Shown here piece by piece: positions 17,988-26,941 of a DNA stretch of 33,964 nucleotides. The first letter of the stretch is position 1; each line of letters opens with the position of its first letter. Source of the DNA: Sorangium sp. (lineage in GTDB: Bacteria > Myxococcota_A > Polyangia > Polyangiales > Polyangiaceae); contig JAEUAF010000646.1 of NCBI GenBank assembly GCA_019695485.1, positions 1 through 33,964 on the forward strand, written 5' to 3'. Below the pieces are notes generated by a model. The model did not search any database. It had not been told where the DNA came from and was given only the letters and a program-made list of their open reading frames with translations. The position numbers and the translations under genes were made by a program.

Positions 17988-18053
17988 AGCTCGCTTGACT
18001 TCCCGAGGTCGTACGACCACATGCGGTAGGTCCAAACCAAGGAGGGCCATCTC

Positions 18054-18533
18054 ATGGCCGACGGGCTGAACCGCGTGATGCTGTTAGGAAACCTGGGCGC
18101 CGACCCCGAGCTTCGCATGACTCCAAGCGGGCAGGCGGTCCTCAAATTGCGGCTCGCCACCAGCGAGAGCTACCTCGATCGCAACAAGGTCCGTCAGGAA
18201 CGCACCGAGTGGCACAGCGTCGTGGTTTGGGGGAAGCGCGCCGAGGGGCTAAACAAGATCCTTTCGAAGGGGTCGCGCGTGTTCGTTGAGGGTGGTCTGC
18301 GTACCTCGAGCTACGACGATCGCGAAGGCCATAAGCGCTACAAGACCGAGGTCGTGGCGAACAACATCCTGCTCGCCGGCGGGACGCGCGGCGGCGGTGG
18401 CGCTCCCCGCGGCGGCGGCGATGATTACGGTGGTCCGCCCGAGCCAGCTGCCGGCGGCGGAAGCAGCGCACCCGCGGGTGGCGGCTACGACGAGGCGGAC
18501 TACGGCGGCGGGGACGACGACATCCCGTTCTGA
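18054..18533 (+). CDS. ssb: Single-stranded DNA-binding protein
   Basis: MADGLNRVMLLGNLGADPELRMTPSGQAVLKLRLATSESY…TEWHSVVVWGKRAE; Gly-rich linker; acidic C-terminus DDDIPF. Upstream AAGGAGG ribosome-binding site. Confidence 0.97.
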   Translation: MADGLNRVMLLGNLGADPELRMTPSGQAVLKLRLATSESYLDRNKVRQERTEWHSVVVWGKRAEGLNKILSKGSRVFVEGGLRTSSYDDREGHKRYKTEVVANNILLAGGTRGGGGAPRGGGDDYGGPPEPAAGGGSSAPAGGGYDEADYGGGDDDIPF

Positions 18534-18568
18534 GCTTCGCGGCGGCAGGCGCCAAAAGCGTTGCTTTC

Positions 18569-20251
18569 ATGATGAGGGTTCGGCTTCCGCGCGCGAGAGT
18601 GATTGCACTCCTCGCGTGTTCGATGCCTGTGGCGTGCCACAAGAAGGCACAACCCACGGCGGCAGGGTTGACCCTCAGCATGCCTGCGCCTGCGCGACCC
18701 GCCGAGGTTCTGGCCGAGCTCTGCGTCCCGAGTCCAAGCGCTGTCTGGCCCGCGTTGCGCGGACTGCTGGGGGATCTTGGCAGTCTTGCGCCGAGCTCTC
18801 CAGAGCTCGCGCTCGCCAGCTGGCTTTCCGTTCCGGCGCTGAGCGCCAACTCATTCGACTTTGGCTCGCCGCTCGTCGCGGTCTGGTCGACCGGCGACCA
18901 CGGCGGCTGGGTCGTCGGCGTTCACCTGGAGAGCGGCCCCGAGTTCGTCGCCAAGCTGACGACCGGTTCGGCTCCCTCGCATCGCCTCGAGAACAAGGCG
19001 GGGTTGAGCCTGTTTCGCCCCATCAGCGGTGCCGCCGCGAGTGGTCCCGCCGTGCTCGCGGTCGTGAGTGACACGCTGTTGCTCGGGCCCGAGCGCGCGG
19101 TCGAGCGCGCGGGGCTGTACGTGGCCCGCGGCTTGGCTCCGGCGGCTCGCCGCAGCGGCCCCATTTCACTGCTCGTCCCTGGCGCGGCCTGGCGAGCGAG
19201 CGCGATCCCGCTCCTGCGCGCGGCTTGGGCGGGGCGCCGCCATGTACTCGAACAAGCTCTCGTCGAGGAGCAGCAACAGCGCGGCCGCCCCGCCGACTTG
19301 GCCGATCCAGCGGTGGTGCTGAGCTCGCTCGATGCACTCGCCGAGTCGACGATTTCGACGCTGAACAGCGTCGAGGAACTGCAGGGCGAGCTCGCCTTGG
19401 CTAACGACCAAGTCGAGCTTTCGATTTCGCTCAAGCCGACGCCCCGGGGCGCCGCGGCGGCGTTAGGGGAGGGTCTTGCGCTGGGGGGCCAAGAGCCGCT
19501 GCGGGAGTTGCCCGCGAACACTGCCGTCGCGCTTCTGGTCCGACGCGAGCGGGTTTTGGTGCCGAGCCCGCCTGACTTCCTGACAGGCCTGTTCGGCTCG
19601 CGTTTGAAGGCGTCGGATACCAAGGCCGTCGCCGAGGCCTGGCAGTCGATTCAGCTCGGGGCCGGGGGAGGGGTCGCCTACGCCTTGCTGGACGATTGGG
19701 GCTGGCTGATCCACGGCGAAGTTTTGGATTCCGAACGTCTGCGACGAGGCATTGGCGAAGGGCTTGGCCTCCTCGAACGCGCGCCCTTCTCGTCACTGCT
19801 CGGCCGATTTTGGGGCCAGCCGCGCATCAACCGTAAGGTCGCCGCGACGAGCGGGCGCGATGCGGGCGTCGAGCGCACCCTCATTCAGTTCGCACCCCGG
19901 GCGGGCGCGGTCCGTCGTAAGGTCGCGCCCTTTGAAATCGATAGCCTGGTGGAGCCGACGCGCTTCGTCGTAGCTGCCGCGGGGGGCGGGGAGCCGCCGC
20001 TCGCGCGGGTTCGCGGAAACGATCGCTCCCCAGCGCTGCTCGAGGAGAACGCGGCGTTGACGCGCTTGCTCGGCTCGCGAAAGGTCGCCTACTTGGCGTT
20101 TGCCGATCTGGCGCGCCTTGGCGCGCCGACAGGAGGCCAAGCCGCGCCGGTCGTGCTGGCTCTCGGTGCTCGGGAGCGGGTTCCCGAGCTATCCTTTGCC
20201 GCAACCTTTGCGGCCTTTCGCGGCCTCGTGATGTGGGAGCTGTCGCCGTGA
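18569..20251 (+). CDS. Conserved-looking lipoprotein of unknown function
   Basis: 560 aa; basic N-terminus and lipobox-like SMPVAC followed by HKK; no catalytic motif recognised. Confidence 0.75.
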   Translation: MMRVRLPRARVIALLACSMPVACHKKAQPTAAGLTLSMPAPARPAEVLAELCVPSPSAVWPALRGLLGDLGSLAPSSPELALASWLSVPALSANSFDFGSPLVAVWSTGDHGGWVVGVHLESGPEFVAKLTTGSAPSHRLENKAGLSLFRPISGAAASGPAVLAVVSDTLLLGPERAVERAGLYVARGLAPAARRSGPISLLVPGAAWRASAIPLLRAAWAGRRHVLEQALVEEQQQRGRPADLADPAVVLSSLDALAESTISTLNSVEELQGELALANDQVELSISLKPTPRGAAAALGEGLALGGQEPLRELPANTAVALLVRRERVLVPSPPDFLTGLFGSRLKASDTKAVAEAWQSIQLGAGGGVAYALLDDWGWLIHGEVLDSERLRRGIGEGLGLLERAPFSSLLGRFWGQPRINRKVAATSGRDAGVERTLIQFAPRAGAVRRKVAPFEIDSLVEPTRFVVAAAGGGEPPLARVRGNDRSPALLEENAALTRLLGSRKVAYLAFADLARLGAPTGGQAAPVVLALGARERVPELSFAATFAAFRGLVMWELSP

Positions 20252-21345
20252 CACCGTGCGTGACCTTGGTGACCGGGTTTCCCGCCTTACGTGCGGCCCA
20301 CATCGTGCGCGCCTTGTTGCGCGAGGCGCGCTCGGACATCGTCGCTCTCGTCCATCCCGAGCGCCTGGAGGAGGCTCAGTCTTTGCTGGAGAAGTGGGAT
20401 CTTCCGCAGGGGCGAGTCAGCCTGGTTGAGGGTGACGCTGCGGCCATCGACTTCGGCCTCGACGGTGCAAATTACGTCGCCCTGGCGAGTTCGATCGAGG
20501 TCGTGCACGCCGCCTATTCGGTCACCGACGTTCCGGTCACCGAAGAGCTGGCGTTCGCCGTGAACGTCGGTGCTGCCCGCGAACTCGTCGAACTGTCGCG
20601 GGTTGCCAAGAGCCTGCGCCAAATAGCGCTCTATTCGAGCGTCTTCGTGAGCGGTCAGCGCGTGGGGCGCGTCGAGGAGCAAGAGCTTGTAGCGGGCCAA
20701 TCCTTCCACGGCCCGGTCGAGCAAACCCTGGCGATCGCCGAGCGAATGCTCAACAAATCGGGGGCCCCGCACATTGTCCTACGCGCCGGGCACTTGCTGG
20801 GCGACAGTGAACAGGGCGTCGTCGAGCACCTCGCCGGGCCGTATTGGCTGATCGCCTTCATTGCCAGCGCCGTCGGCGAGGCCGCACTGCCGTTGCCGCC
20901 GGGCGCCGAGGCGCTCCTCGCGCTTACTCCCGTGGATTACCTGGCTCGCTTCGGCGCGTTCGCAGTGAACGCCGCCAAGCCCGGCGCGACGCTGCACGTA
21001 ATCGACCCCAGCCAGCCTTCGCTGCGGCAATTTCTCGAGCTGGTTGCCGAGCGCTGCGGCCGCAAGCTCGAAACCGGCTTCAACCCGTCGGCGTTCACGC
21101 GGCTGTTCCTTGGAAATCCTGCGCTTCGTGCGCTGCCGCAGCAAGTGCGCGGCATTTTTGAGGTCCTGACCTCCGCCGCGGAGTACGCTATGCAAGGTGC
21201 GAACGAACTCGTGGCGCAGGGCGCACCCGCTTGCCCCACGCTGGCGAGCTACCTCGACCGACTCCTCGAGCATGTCCGACAAAGGAACGAAAGCGGCAGC
21301 CTCTACAGCGAGCGACGACTCTCCGCGCCGTTCCTCGTCAGCTGA
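20248..21345 (+). CDS. Extended SDR / NAD-dependent epimerase-like protein (divergent)
   Basis: GTG 20248 overlaps the upstream TGA (GTGA). VTLVTGFPALRAAHIVRALL; ALYSSVFVSGQR; PHIVLRAGHLLGD; PVDYLARF. Confidence 0.75.
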   Translation: MTPCVTLVTGFPALRAAHIVRALLREARSDIVALVHPERLEEAQSLLEKWDLPQGRVSLVEGDAAAIDFGLDGANYVALASSIEVVHAAYSVTDVPVTEELAFAVNVGAARELVELSRVAKSLRQIALYSSVFVSGQRVGRVEEQELVAGQSFHGPVEQTLAIAERMLNKSGAPHIVLRAGHLLGDSEQGVVEHLAGPYWLIAFIASAVGEAALPLPPGAEALLALTPVDYLARFGAFAVNAAKPGATLHVIDPSQPSLRQFLELVAERCGRKLETGFNPSAFTRLFLGNPALRALPQQVRGIFEVLTSAAEYAMQGANELVAQGAPACPTLASYLDRLLEHVRQRNESGSLYSERRLSAPFLVS

Positions 21346-22705
21346 AGAGTCGGCTCGAAGCAGGCGCCGGCTCGTCGAAGCCTTGCTCGGCGCGTTCGCT
21401 TCGCTGCTGGCCGCAGTCGTCGCCATTACGTGCGCCGACTCGGGCGCGATCGCCAAGAGCAAGACCCCCGCCGTCGTCGCGGGCACGCCGTCCCACGCCC
21501 GCACACCGGAAATCGCTCCGCCGGCCGCGCGCGACGTGAAGTCCAGCTCTGCCCTGGATGCCGCGGGCGAGCAGCCCGCGCGTGCTGCCGAACTTGGGCA
21601 TTTCTTCGCGGCCCTCGAGGCGCTCGCGCGAGGGGAGCGCAAAGAGTCGGTGCGCATTCTCTGGTTTGGGGATTCGCACACCGCCGCGGACTATTGGACT
21701 GGGGCGGTACGTGCGCGTCTCTCGGAGCGCTACGGCTCCGGCGGCCCGGGCTTCGTGCGCGTTGGCGTCAGCCCGTGTCGACACGACCTCGCCGTGCTCA
21801 ATCGCACGGGGCGCTTTCGCGTCGAGCCCGAGCCGCCCGCGCGTCGCTCACTGCAGGACGATGGCGTCTTCGGGCTCGGGGGGATCCGCGTCGGGCCGAG
21901 TGCCGAACCGGTGCGCATGACGCTCAAGTTGCCAGCTCATGCGCCGACCGCTCGGGTGCACTTCACGGTGCTCTTCGATCTGCCCGATCCGAGCGCCACC
22001 GTGTTCCTGAATCTCGGCACAGAATCGGTCACGATTCAAAACGCGAACCAAGCCGCGCGCGTGCCCAACAGCCCGATTTTGCGTAAAGAGCTGAGCGGCA
22101 CCTCGACCGACGTACTGACGCTCGAGACGCGCCGCGGTCGTCCGCGCTTCTACGGCGTGCTGGTCGAAACGGATGCACCCGGCGTCGTGCTCGACACCCT
22201 CGGCATCGACGGCGCGCGCATCGCCACCACTTTGGCTTGGGCGGAGCTGCCCTTCGTGGCGGAGGTTGCGGCTCGCAATCCGGAGCTGTTCGTGGTGGCG
22301 TTTGGTACGAACGAAGCCTTCGACGAGCTCGATGTGACGGCCTACGACCGCCAGTTGTCAGAGCTTGTCGCGCGCTTGCGACGCGGCGCACCGCATGCAG
22401 ATTGTCTGGTTTTAGGGCCGCCCGATGCGCTGCTGTCGAGTGGTGAGCCGGCGCCGCGCGTCGCGCGCATCTCCGCGGTCTATGCCGAGGTGAGCCGCCG
22501 CCTAGGCTGCGCGTTCGCGAGCGCGCAGCAATTGATGGGCGGCCCGGGCAGCTTCGCGACTTGGTTGCGCGAGGATCCTCCGTTGGCGCGCCCGGATCGC
22601 ATTCACTTTACCCCTAAGGGTTATCGTGCGCTCGGCGAACTCGTGGCCGTGCGCGCGCTCGGGCTCGCGCCAGCGACGCCTGCCTTGCCCAAGAATTCGC
22701 CGTAG
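21272..22705 (+). CDS. SGNH/GDSL-family protein, membrane-anchored (copy 1)
   Basis: ATG 21272; TM segment VEALLGAFASLLAAVVAITCA; RILWFGDSHTAADYWTGAVRARL (block I), VVAFGTNEAFDE, DRIHFTPKGYRALGE (DxxH). Confidence 0.85.
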   Translation: MSDKGTKAAASTASDDSPRRSSSAEESARSRRRLVEALLGAFASLLAAVVAITCADSGAIAKSKTPAVVAGTPSHARTPEIAPPAARDVKSSSALDAAGEQPARAAELGHFFAALEALARGERKESVRILWFGDSHTAADYWTGAVRARLSERYGSGGPGFVRVGVSPCRHDLAVLNRTGRFRVEPEPPARRSLQDDGVFGLGGIRVGPSAEPVRMTLKLPAHAPTARVHFTVLFDLPDPSATVFLNLGTESVTIQNANQAARVPNSPILRKELSGTSTDVLTLETRRGRPRFYGVLVETDAPGVVLDTLGIDGARIATTLAWAELPFVAEVAARNPELFVVAFGTNEAFDELDVTAYDRQLSELVARLRRGAPHADCLVLGPPDALLSSGEPAPRVARISAVYAEVSRRLGCAFASAQQLMGGPGSFATWLREDPPLARPDRIHFTPKGYRALGELVAVRALGLAPATPALPKNSP

Positions 22706-24159
22706 CGCTGCATCAACGCGCGGAAGATCCAGGTTCCGATCAGGTCGGAGCCCTCCGCGCTCGGGTGTGTCAGATCGGCCTGGCCAAGCCCGCGTCGCAC
22801 CCATTTTGGCATCGATCCATTGCCACCCATCGCCCGATAGGTGTCGAAGAAGGCGCAGCCGACCTCCAGCGCGGCCTTGCGTTGCTCCTCGATCAGATGC
22901 GAAATGATCGCGAGGCTCGTGAGCTCGCTGCCGGTTTTGGTGGCGCGGTCCATGGCCCCAATCACCAAACAGCTGGAGTTTGGGAGTGCACGGCGGCCTT
23001 GGGCCAGCACTTCCTTCATGGTGCGGTGGTACTCGGGCATCGGGTACATGAGCCCGTCGGCGCTCTCGTTCGCCCCGAATTCGTAGATCAAGAGCTGCGG
23101 GCTGCGTAGCGCGAGCTGCTCTGCCCAGTGCGCGTCGTCTTGTTTGTCGAGAAAGCGTATTCGCGCGCCCTGAATGCCGATAGCGTCGAGCACGACGCCG
23201 GGGCCGTCGCGCTCCAGGGTCACGCCGAACAGGCGCGACGCGCCGCGTTTGGTGTAGACCTCGAATTCGTGCGGGCCGTCTGGGACCTGCACCAGCTGAA
23301 CTTTCGAGGTCGTGGCCTCGGCGTGGGTGTCGACCATGGTGTGTGGCGCGCCATCCACCGAAATCTGAAACGCACCGCCGCCGGGGCTGGCCAGGTAATA
23401 GACGCTGAAGCGCGAGACTTGGCGCCCGAACTCGCCCTTCTTGGGCGTCGAAAAGCGCGCCAGCACGTTCTTCTCCGCGCGGAACGAGACACAGCCGAGG
23501 CCGTAAAGGCCGTCCTCTGCGAGCGGCCCCACCACGCGGCTCACCTTCCAGCCCGCGGTCGCGTAGCGCTCGATGTCGTTGTGGAAGTAGGCCGGCCAAG
23601 CGTTGGCGATCAGCGTGAAGCCATGACCGGCGTCCCCGAAGCGCTCCTGAAAGCGTCGCCTGAGCGTGCCCGAGACGTAGTCGCTCGCCACCACGGAATC
23701 ACCAAAGTGCGTGATGCGCGTGACGGCTCCGGCTTCTTTCCGTCGCGTGCGTTCGAGCGCTCCGAAGAATCCAGTGAGCGCGCCGTCTGCAGCGACGAGC
23801 TCCACCTGGGGCGCGCGATCGACGAGGTCGTTCGGAACCGGATCAGTCGAAGTCCCGATCAGCGCGGCGCGCTTTGGGGTGCGCGCGGGCGCCGCGTCGA
23901 GCCCATCGCCGTGCCCCTGGGTCTCTTGTTGGAGCTCGGCTTCGCCCATCGCCACGCTGGAAGCGGGCTTCGCGGCTGGTTGTACGGCCTCCGGCCGCGC
24001 CGAAAACACGCGCAGCCGGGCGAAAGCTGGGATCCACTCGGCGAGCGCAGCCAGCACGAGCGCACCGATTACCGCGAGCACGGGTCGGCTCAGGAAGACT
24101 TCGCGCGGGCTCTCCACTTCGCGGCCACGCGCGTCGTCGAGGGGCCTCTGCTGTTCCAC
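22621..24159 (-). CDS. SGNH/GDSL-family protein, membrane-anchored (copy 2)
   Basis: TM segment VLAVIGALVLAALAEWIPAF; RITHFGDSVVASDYVSGTLRRRF, LIYEFGANESADG, ADLTHPSAEGSDLIG. Shares layout with 21272..22705. Confidence 0.85.
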   Translation of the reverse strand: MEQQRPLDDARGREVESPREVFLSRPVLAVIGALVLAALAEWIPAFARLRVFSARPEAVQPAAKPASSVAMGEAELQQETQGHGDGLDAAPARTPKRAALIGTSTDPVPNDLVDRAPQVELVAADGALTGFFGALERTRRKEAGAVTRITHFGDSVVASDYVSGTLRRRFQERFGDAGHGFTLIANAWPAYFHNDIERYATAGWKVSRVVGPLAEDGLYGLGCVSFRAEKNVLARFSTPKKGEFGRQVSRFSVYYLASPGGGAFQISVDGAPHTMVDTHAEATTSKVQLVQVPDGPHEFEVYTKRGASRLFGVTLERDGPGVVLDAIGIQGARIRFLDKQDDAHWAEQLALRSPQLLIYEFGANESADGLMYPMPEYHRTMKEVLAQGRRALPNSSCLVIGAMDRATKTGSELTSLAIISHLIEEQRKAALEVGCAFFDTYRAMGGNGSMPKWVRRGLGQADLTHPSAEGSDLIGTWIFRALMQRYGEFLGKAGVAGASPSARTATSSPSAR

Positions 24160-24168
24160 GTGTGATGC

Positions 24169-25533
24169 CTAGAACGGGGTCTCGCGCACGAGCGTCGACC
24201 CCGTACCCTTCGGCGTCGGTGACTTGGCCGGTGTCGCCCGCGGCAACGCAGGGCGAGCAGCCGCAGCAGCGATGCTCGGTGCGCTTGGCTCGCTCGGGGT
24301 TGCGCTATGTCGCGTCGGCGAAGCGGAGGCGTCCTCCTCGGGCGTGTTGGGCAGATCCGTGACGTTCACGGCCTGGCTCGAGAGCGCCGCCAACTGCTCG
24401 AGCGCCCGATTGCGACGGCCCGCGTCGACCGTCGGCGAGCGCGCTATCTGATCGAATAGCGCGCGCTTGTCAGCGGGGTCCGTGGCCTTGTCGGCTTCCG
24501 CGAACAGGAAGTCCGCGTATGCCGCTTGGATGATGCGAAAATCGCTTGTTTCGCGGGCTGCTGCGCCTTGCGGGATCTGCATGGCCTTCTCGTAGGCGCC
24601 GCGCGCATCGCCCTGCGCCAGTAGGCGCTTGGCTGCATCGATCGACTTCTCGGCCTGCGTGGTGACCGCGTCCTTGGCGTTCGCCAAGTCGGCCGGCGCC
24701 GTGCGCCGCGCTACCACCACGAAGCCGACACCCAAAAGCAGTAGCACGCCGATGCCGAGCCCCCATTTCAGGCCCGTTGAGCTGCCGAGCGCCTGCCCGA
24801 GGCCGCTCTCTTCCGCTTCTTGGCGGCGGGCGGCACCGATTGCCGCGATCTGAAGGCTCTCGTCCGCGCCGGGTGTGTAGGTTTGGCCGGCGGGGATGAA
24901 CTTCAAGATCACGTCCCCGAGCTCGATCACGTCGCGTGCATCGACGAAGCTTCGTGGGAGTTCAACGCCATTGATGCGCACGCCGTTCGCGCTTTGGCGA
25001 TCCAGAATTTCGTAGCGACCGTCGCCCAGCGCATGCATTTCCGCATGGATTCGGCTGACGGAGGCGTGGTTGAGCGAAATTTCGCAATCCTCACCGCGGC
25101 CCACCAACATGCGACCCGAGGTGAGGGCGAATTCTGCCCCGGGTGTGGGGCCCATCAGCATCACCAGTCGATCGACGGCCGCGCTCGGCGCGACGCGTGG
25201 CGCTGGCACCGTCGCCGTAGCGTCCTGCGTGCTGGCCGCGAGCACTTCGTTCTCGAGCGAGAGCCGGTAGTCGCCGACTTGAATCAGATCGCCGTGCGCT
25301 ACGTCTTGCGCCGTGGCGACACGCTGGCCATTCACATAGCAGCCGTTGTAGCTCGACAAGTCGCGCAGCGACCAATGCTCGTTCTTTCGCTCGAGCTGCG
25401 CGTGGAGACGCGAGATGTTGCGTTCGGTAAGCCGAATCGCGTTCTCCTCGGCACGTCCGAGGCCGTACTCTTCGCGTACTAGATGGACGACCGTCTTGTT
25501 GGCCTGGTCGTCCTCAATCGTCAGCTTCCACAT
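24169..25533 (-). CDS. Double FHA-domain protein with TM segment
   Basis: FHA1 YGLGRAEENAIRLTERNISRLHAQL…DLSSYNGCYVNGQRV; FHA2 MLVGRGEDCEISLNHASVSRIHAEM…DRQSANGVRINGVEL; TM WGLGIGVLLLLGVGFVVVA. Start at MWKLTIED (25533) or 25551. Confidence 0.92.
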   Translation of the reverse strand: MWKLTIEDDQANKTVVHLVREEYGLGRAEENAIRLTERNISRLHAQLERKNEHWSLRDLSSYNGCYVNGQRVATAQDVAHGDLIQVGDYRLSLENEVLAASTQDATATVPAPRVAPSAAVDRLVMLMGPTPGAEFALTSGRMLVGRGEDCEISLNHASVSRIHAEMHALGDGRYEILDRQSANGVRINGVELPRSFVDARDVIELGDVILKFIPAGQTYTPGADESLQIAAIGAARRQEAEESGLGQALGSSTGLKWGLGIGVLLLLGVGFVVVARRTAPADLANAKDAVTTQAEKSIDAAKRLLAQGDARGAYEKAMQIPQGAAARETSDFRIIQAAYADFLFAEADKATDPADKRALFDQIARSPTVDAGRRNRALEQLAALSSQAVNVTDLPNTPEEDASASPTRHSATPSEPSAPSIAAAAARPALPRATPAKSPTPKGTGSTLVRETPF

Positions 25534-25601
25534 CGGTCGGGTGCGAACCACTCTAGCGTGGTGTTGCGCAGGGTGAGGTTATCCGAATTTTGCATGGTCG
25601 A

Positions 25602-26921
25602 TCATTTCGGACCAGTCCGATTTTCAAACTCGGCAAGCGGGCCGGCGCAGAGCTCCCGTGCGCGCCCGAAGAGCGCCTCGTGAACGCGTGGCCGGCAAGC
25701 CCGAATCCGGGTGTTTCCGCGGCTCGGAGACACGCGATTCGTCAGCAGCACGCTGACTGCGTCGGCCGCCGGGTCGCACCAGAGACTGGTTCCCGTGAAG
25801 CCAAGGTGCCCAAATGTGTGTGAACTCGCACTCTCCCCTGCGGAGCTCGAACCCGTGGCGCGTCCATCGAAGCCGAGGCGCAGTGTGCCGCCAGGTCGCT
25901 CGCGCAGCATGAAGCGCAGCGTTTCGCCGCTCAGCCAGCGGTCGCTTCTGCCGGCCAGAGCATCCAGGAGCGCGATGCCGAAGCCGAGCACGTCGTGAAC
26001 CGTTCCAAATAGTCCTGCCTGGCCGGCGAGGCCGTGTCCGGCGAAAGCCCAGGCATTTTCGTCGTGCACGACTCCGCGCAGCGCGCCCCCGCGAAATGCG
26101 ACGACCTCCGTCGGCGCGACGCGCGAGGAGAACGTGGAATCTCGTCGCAGCCAGTGCCTGGCGGAGGCGGCGCCAAGTCCGAGCGGCCCCGTCACTTCGC
26201 CCGCGACGAGCTCGTCGAGCGGGAGACCCGTGGCCACAGTGAGCGCCTCGCCGGCCAGGAGATAGCCCAAATCACTGTAGATCGGCGCGAACGTTTCCGC
26301 TGCAGCGAGCCCGTGCGTGCGAGCGGACGCCGCGGTCACGAGGGCCGCGTGGCGCTCCAGCGCGCGACCGCGCTCGAGCGGCGCGAACAGCGGCAGGTGC
26401 GCGTCGAGTCCCGCGCGGTGCGACAAGAGCGCCTCGAGACTTGCGCTTGCGCTAGGCGTCCCGAGCGCCTCGGGAACCAGGCTTCCAAGCTGCGTGGTGC
26501 GCTCGAGGGCGCCCCGTTGTAGGAGCCGCCCGAACGCGCAGGCCACGAACGGTTTGGACACAGAGGCCAAGTCGAATGGCGTTTCGTCATCGGCCGCAGC
26601 GCGCCCAGTGTGGCCGCCGGCGCCTACTTCCACGGCCCAGGCCCCACTTCGCCACACAGCGAGTCCGAGCGCGGCCGCCGGGGCGACCTCGGCATTTACC
26701 ACCGCATCGCGAGCGAGCGCGTCCAGGCGAGCACTGCGGGTGCCTAGATGTTGGAGGGGCTGGGGAGTCGTCGGAGACAATGAAACGCTCCCAGGTTCGG
26801 CGGCCGAGGGCTGGGCCAGCAGTGTGCCCCGAGCGGGTACCTTCAGGCGAACTTTTGACCCGGGCTTTGCTCGGGGGCTATTCTCGCCTTGCTCTCGAGA
26901 AGAGCGGACCGCGATCGTCAT
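25602..26921 (-). CDS. Serine hydrolase of the class C beta-lactamase/esterase fold
   Basis: FDLASVSKPFVACAFGRLLQRG (SxxK), YSDLGYLLAGE, HTFGHLGFTGTSLW. The annotated start lies only 20 bp from divergent pilC, so the true start may be further downstream. Confidence 0.85.
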   Translation of the reverse strand: MTIAVRSSREQGENSPRAKPGSKVRLKVPARGTLLAQPSAAEPGSVSLSPTTPQPLQHLGTRSARLDALARDAVVNAEVAPAAALGLAVWRSGAWAVEVGAGGHTGRAAADDETPFDLASVSKPFVACAFGRLLQRGALERTTQLGSLVPEALGTPSASASLEALLSHRAGLDAHLPLFAPLERGRALERHAALVTAASARTHGLAAAETFAPIYSDLGYLLAGEALTVATGLPLDELVAGEVTGPLGLGAASARHWLRRDSTFSSRVAPTEVVAFRGGALRGVVHDENAWAFAGHGLAGQAGLFGTVHDVLGFGIALLDALAGRSDRWLSGETLRFMLRERPGGTLRLGFDGRATGSSSAGESASSHTFGHLGFTGTSLWCDPAADAVSVLLTNRVSPSRGNTRIRACRPRVHEALFGRARELCAGPLAEFENRTGPK

Positions 26922-26941
26922 GAGAACCTCGGACCTAACGG

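Noticed and set aside
18385-18525. GGC-rich repetitive stretch in ssb considered as a simple repeat
   Set aside because: Normal Gly-rich linker before the conserved acidic DDDIPF tail.
23128-24165. 345-aa plus-strand ORF opposite the second SGNH gene
   Set aside because: Arg/Ala/His-rich shadow ORF; opposite strand carries GDS and D..H motifs.
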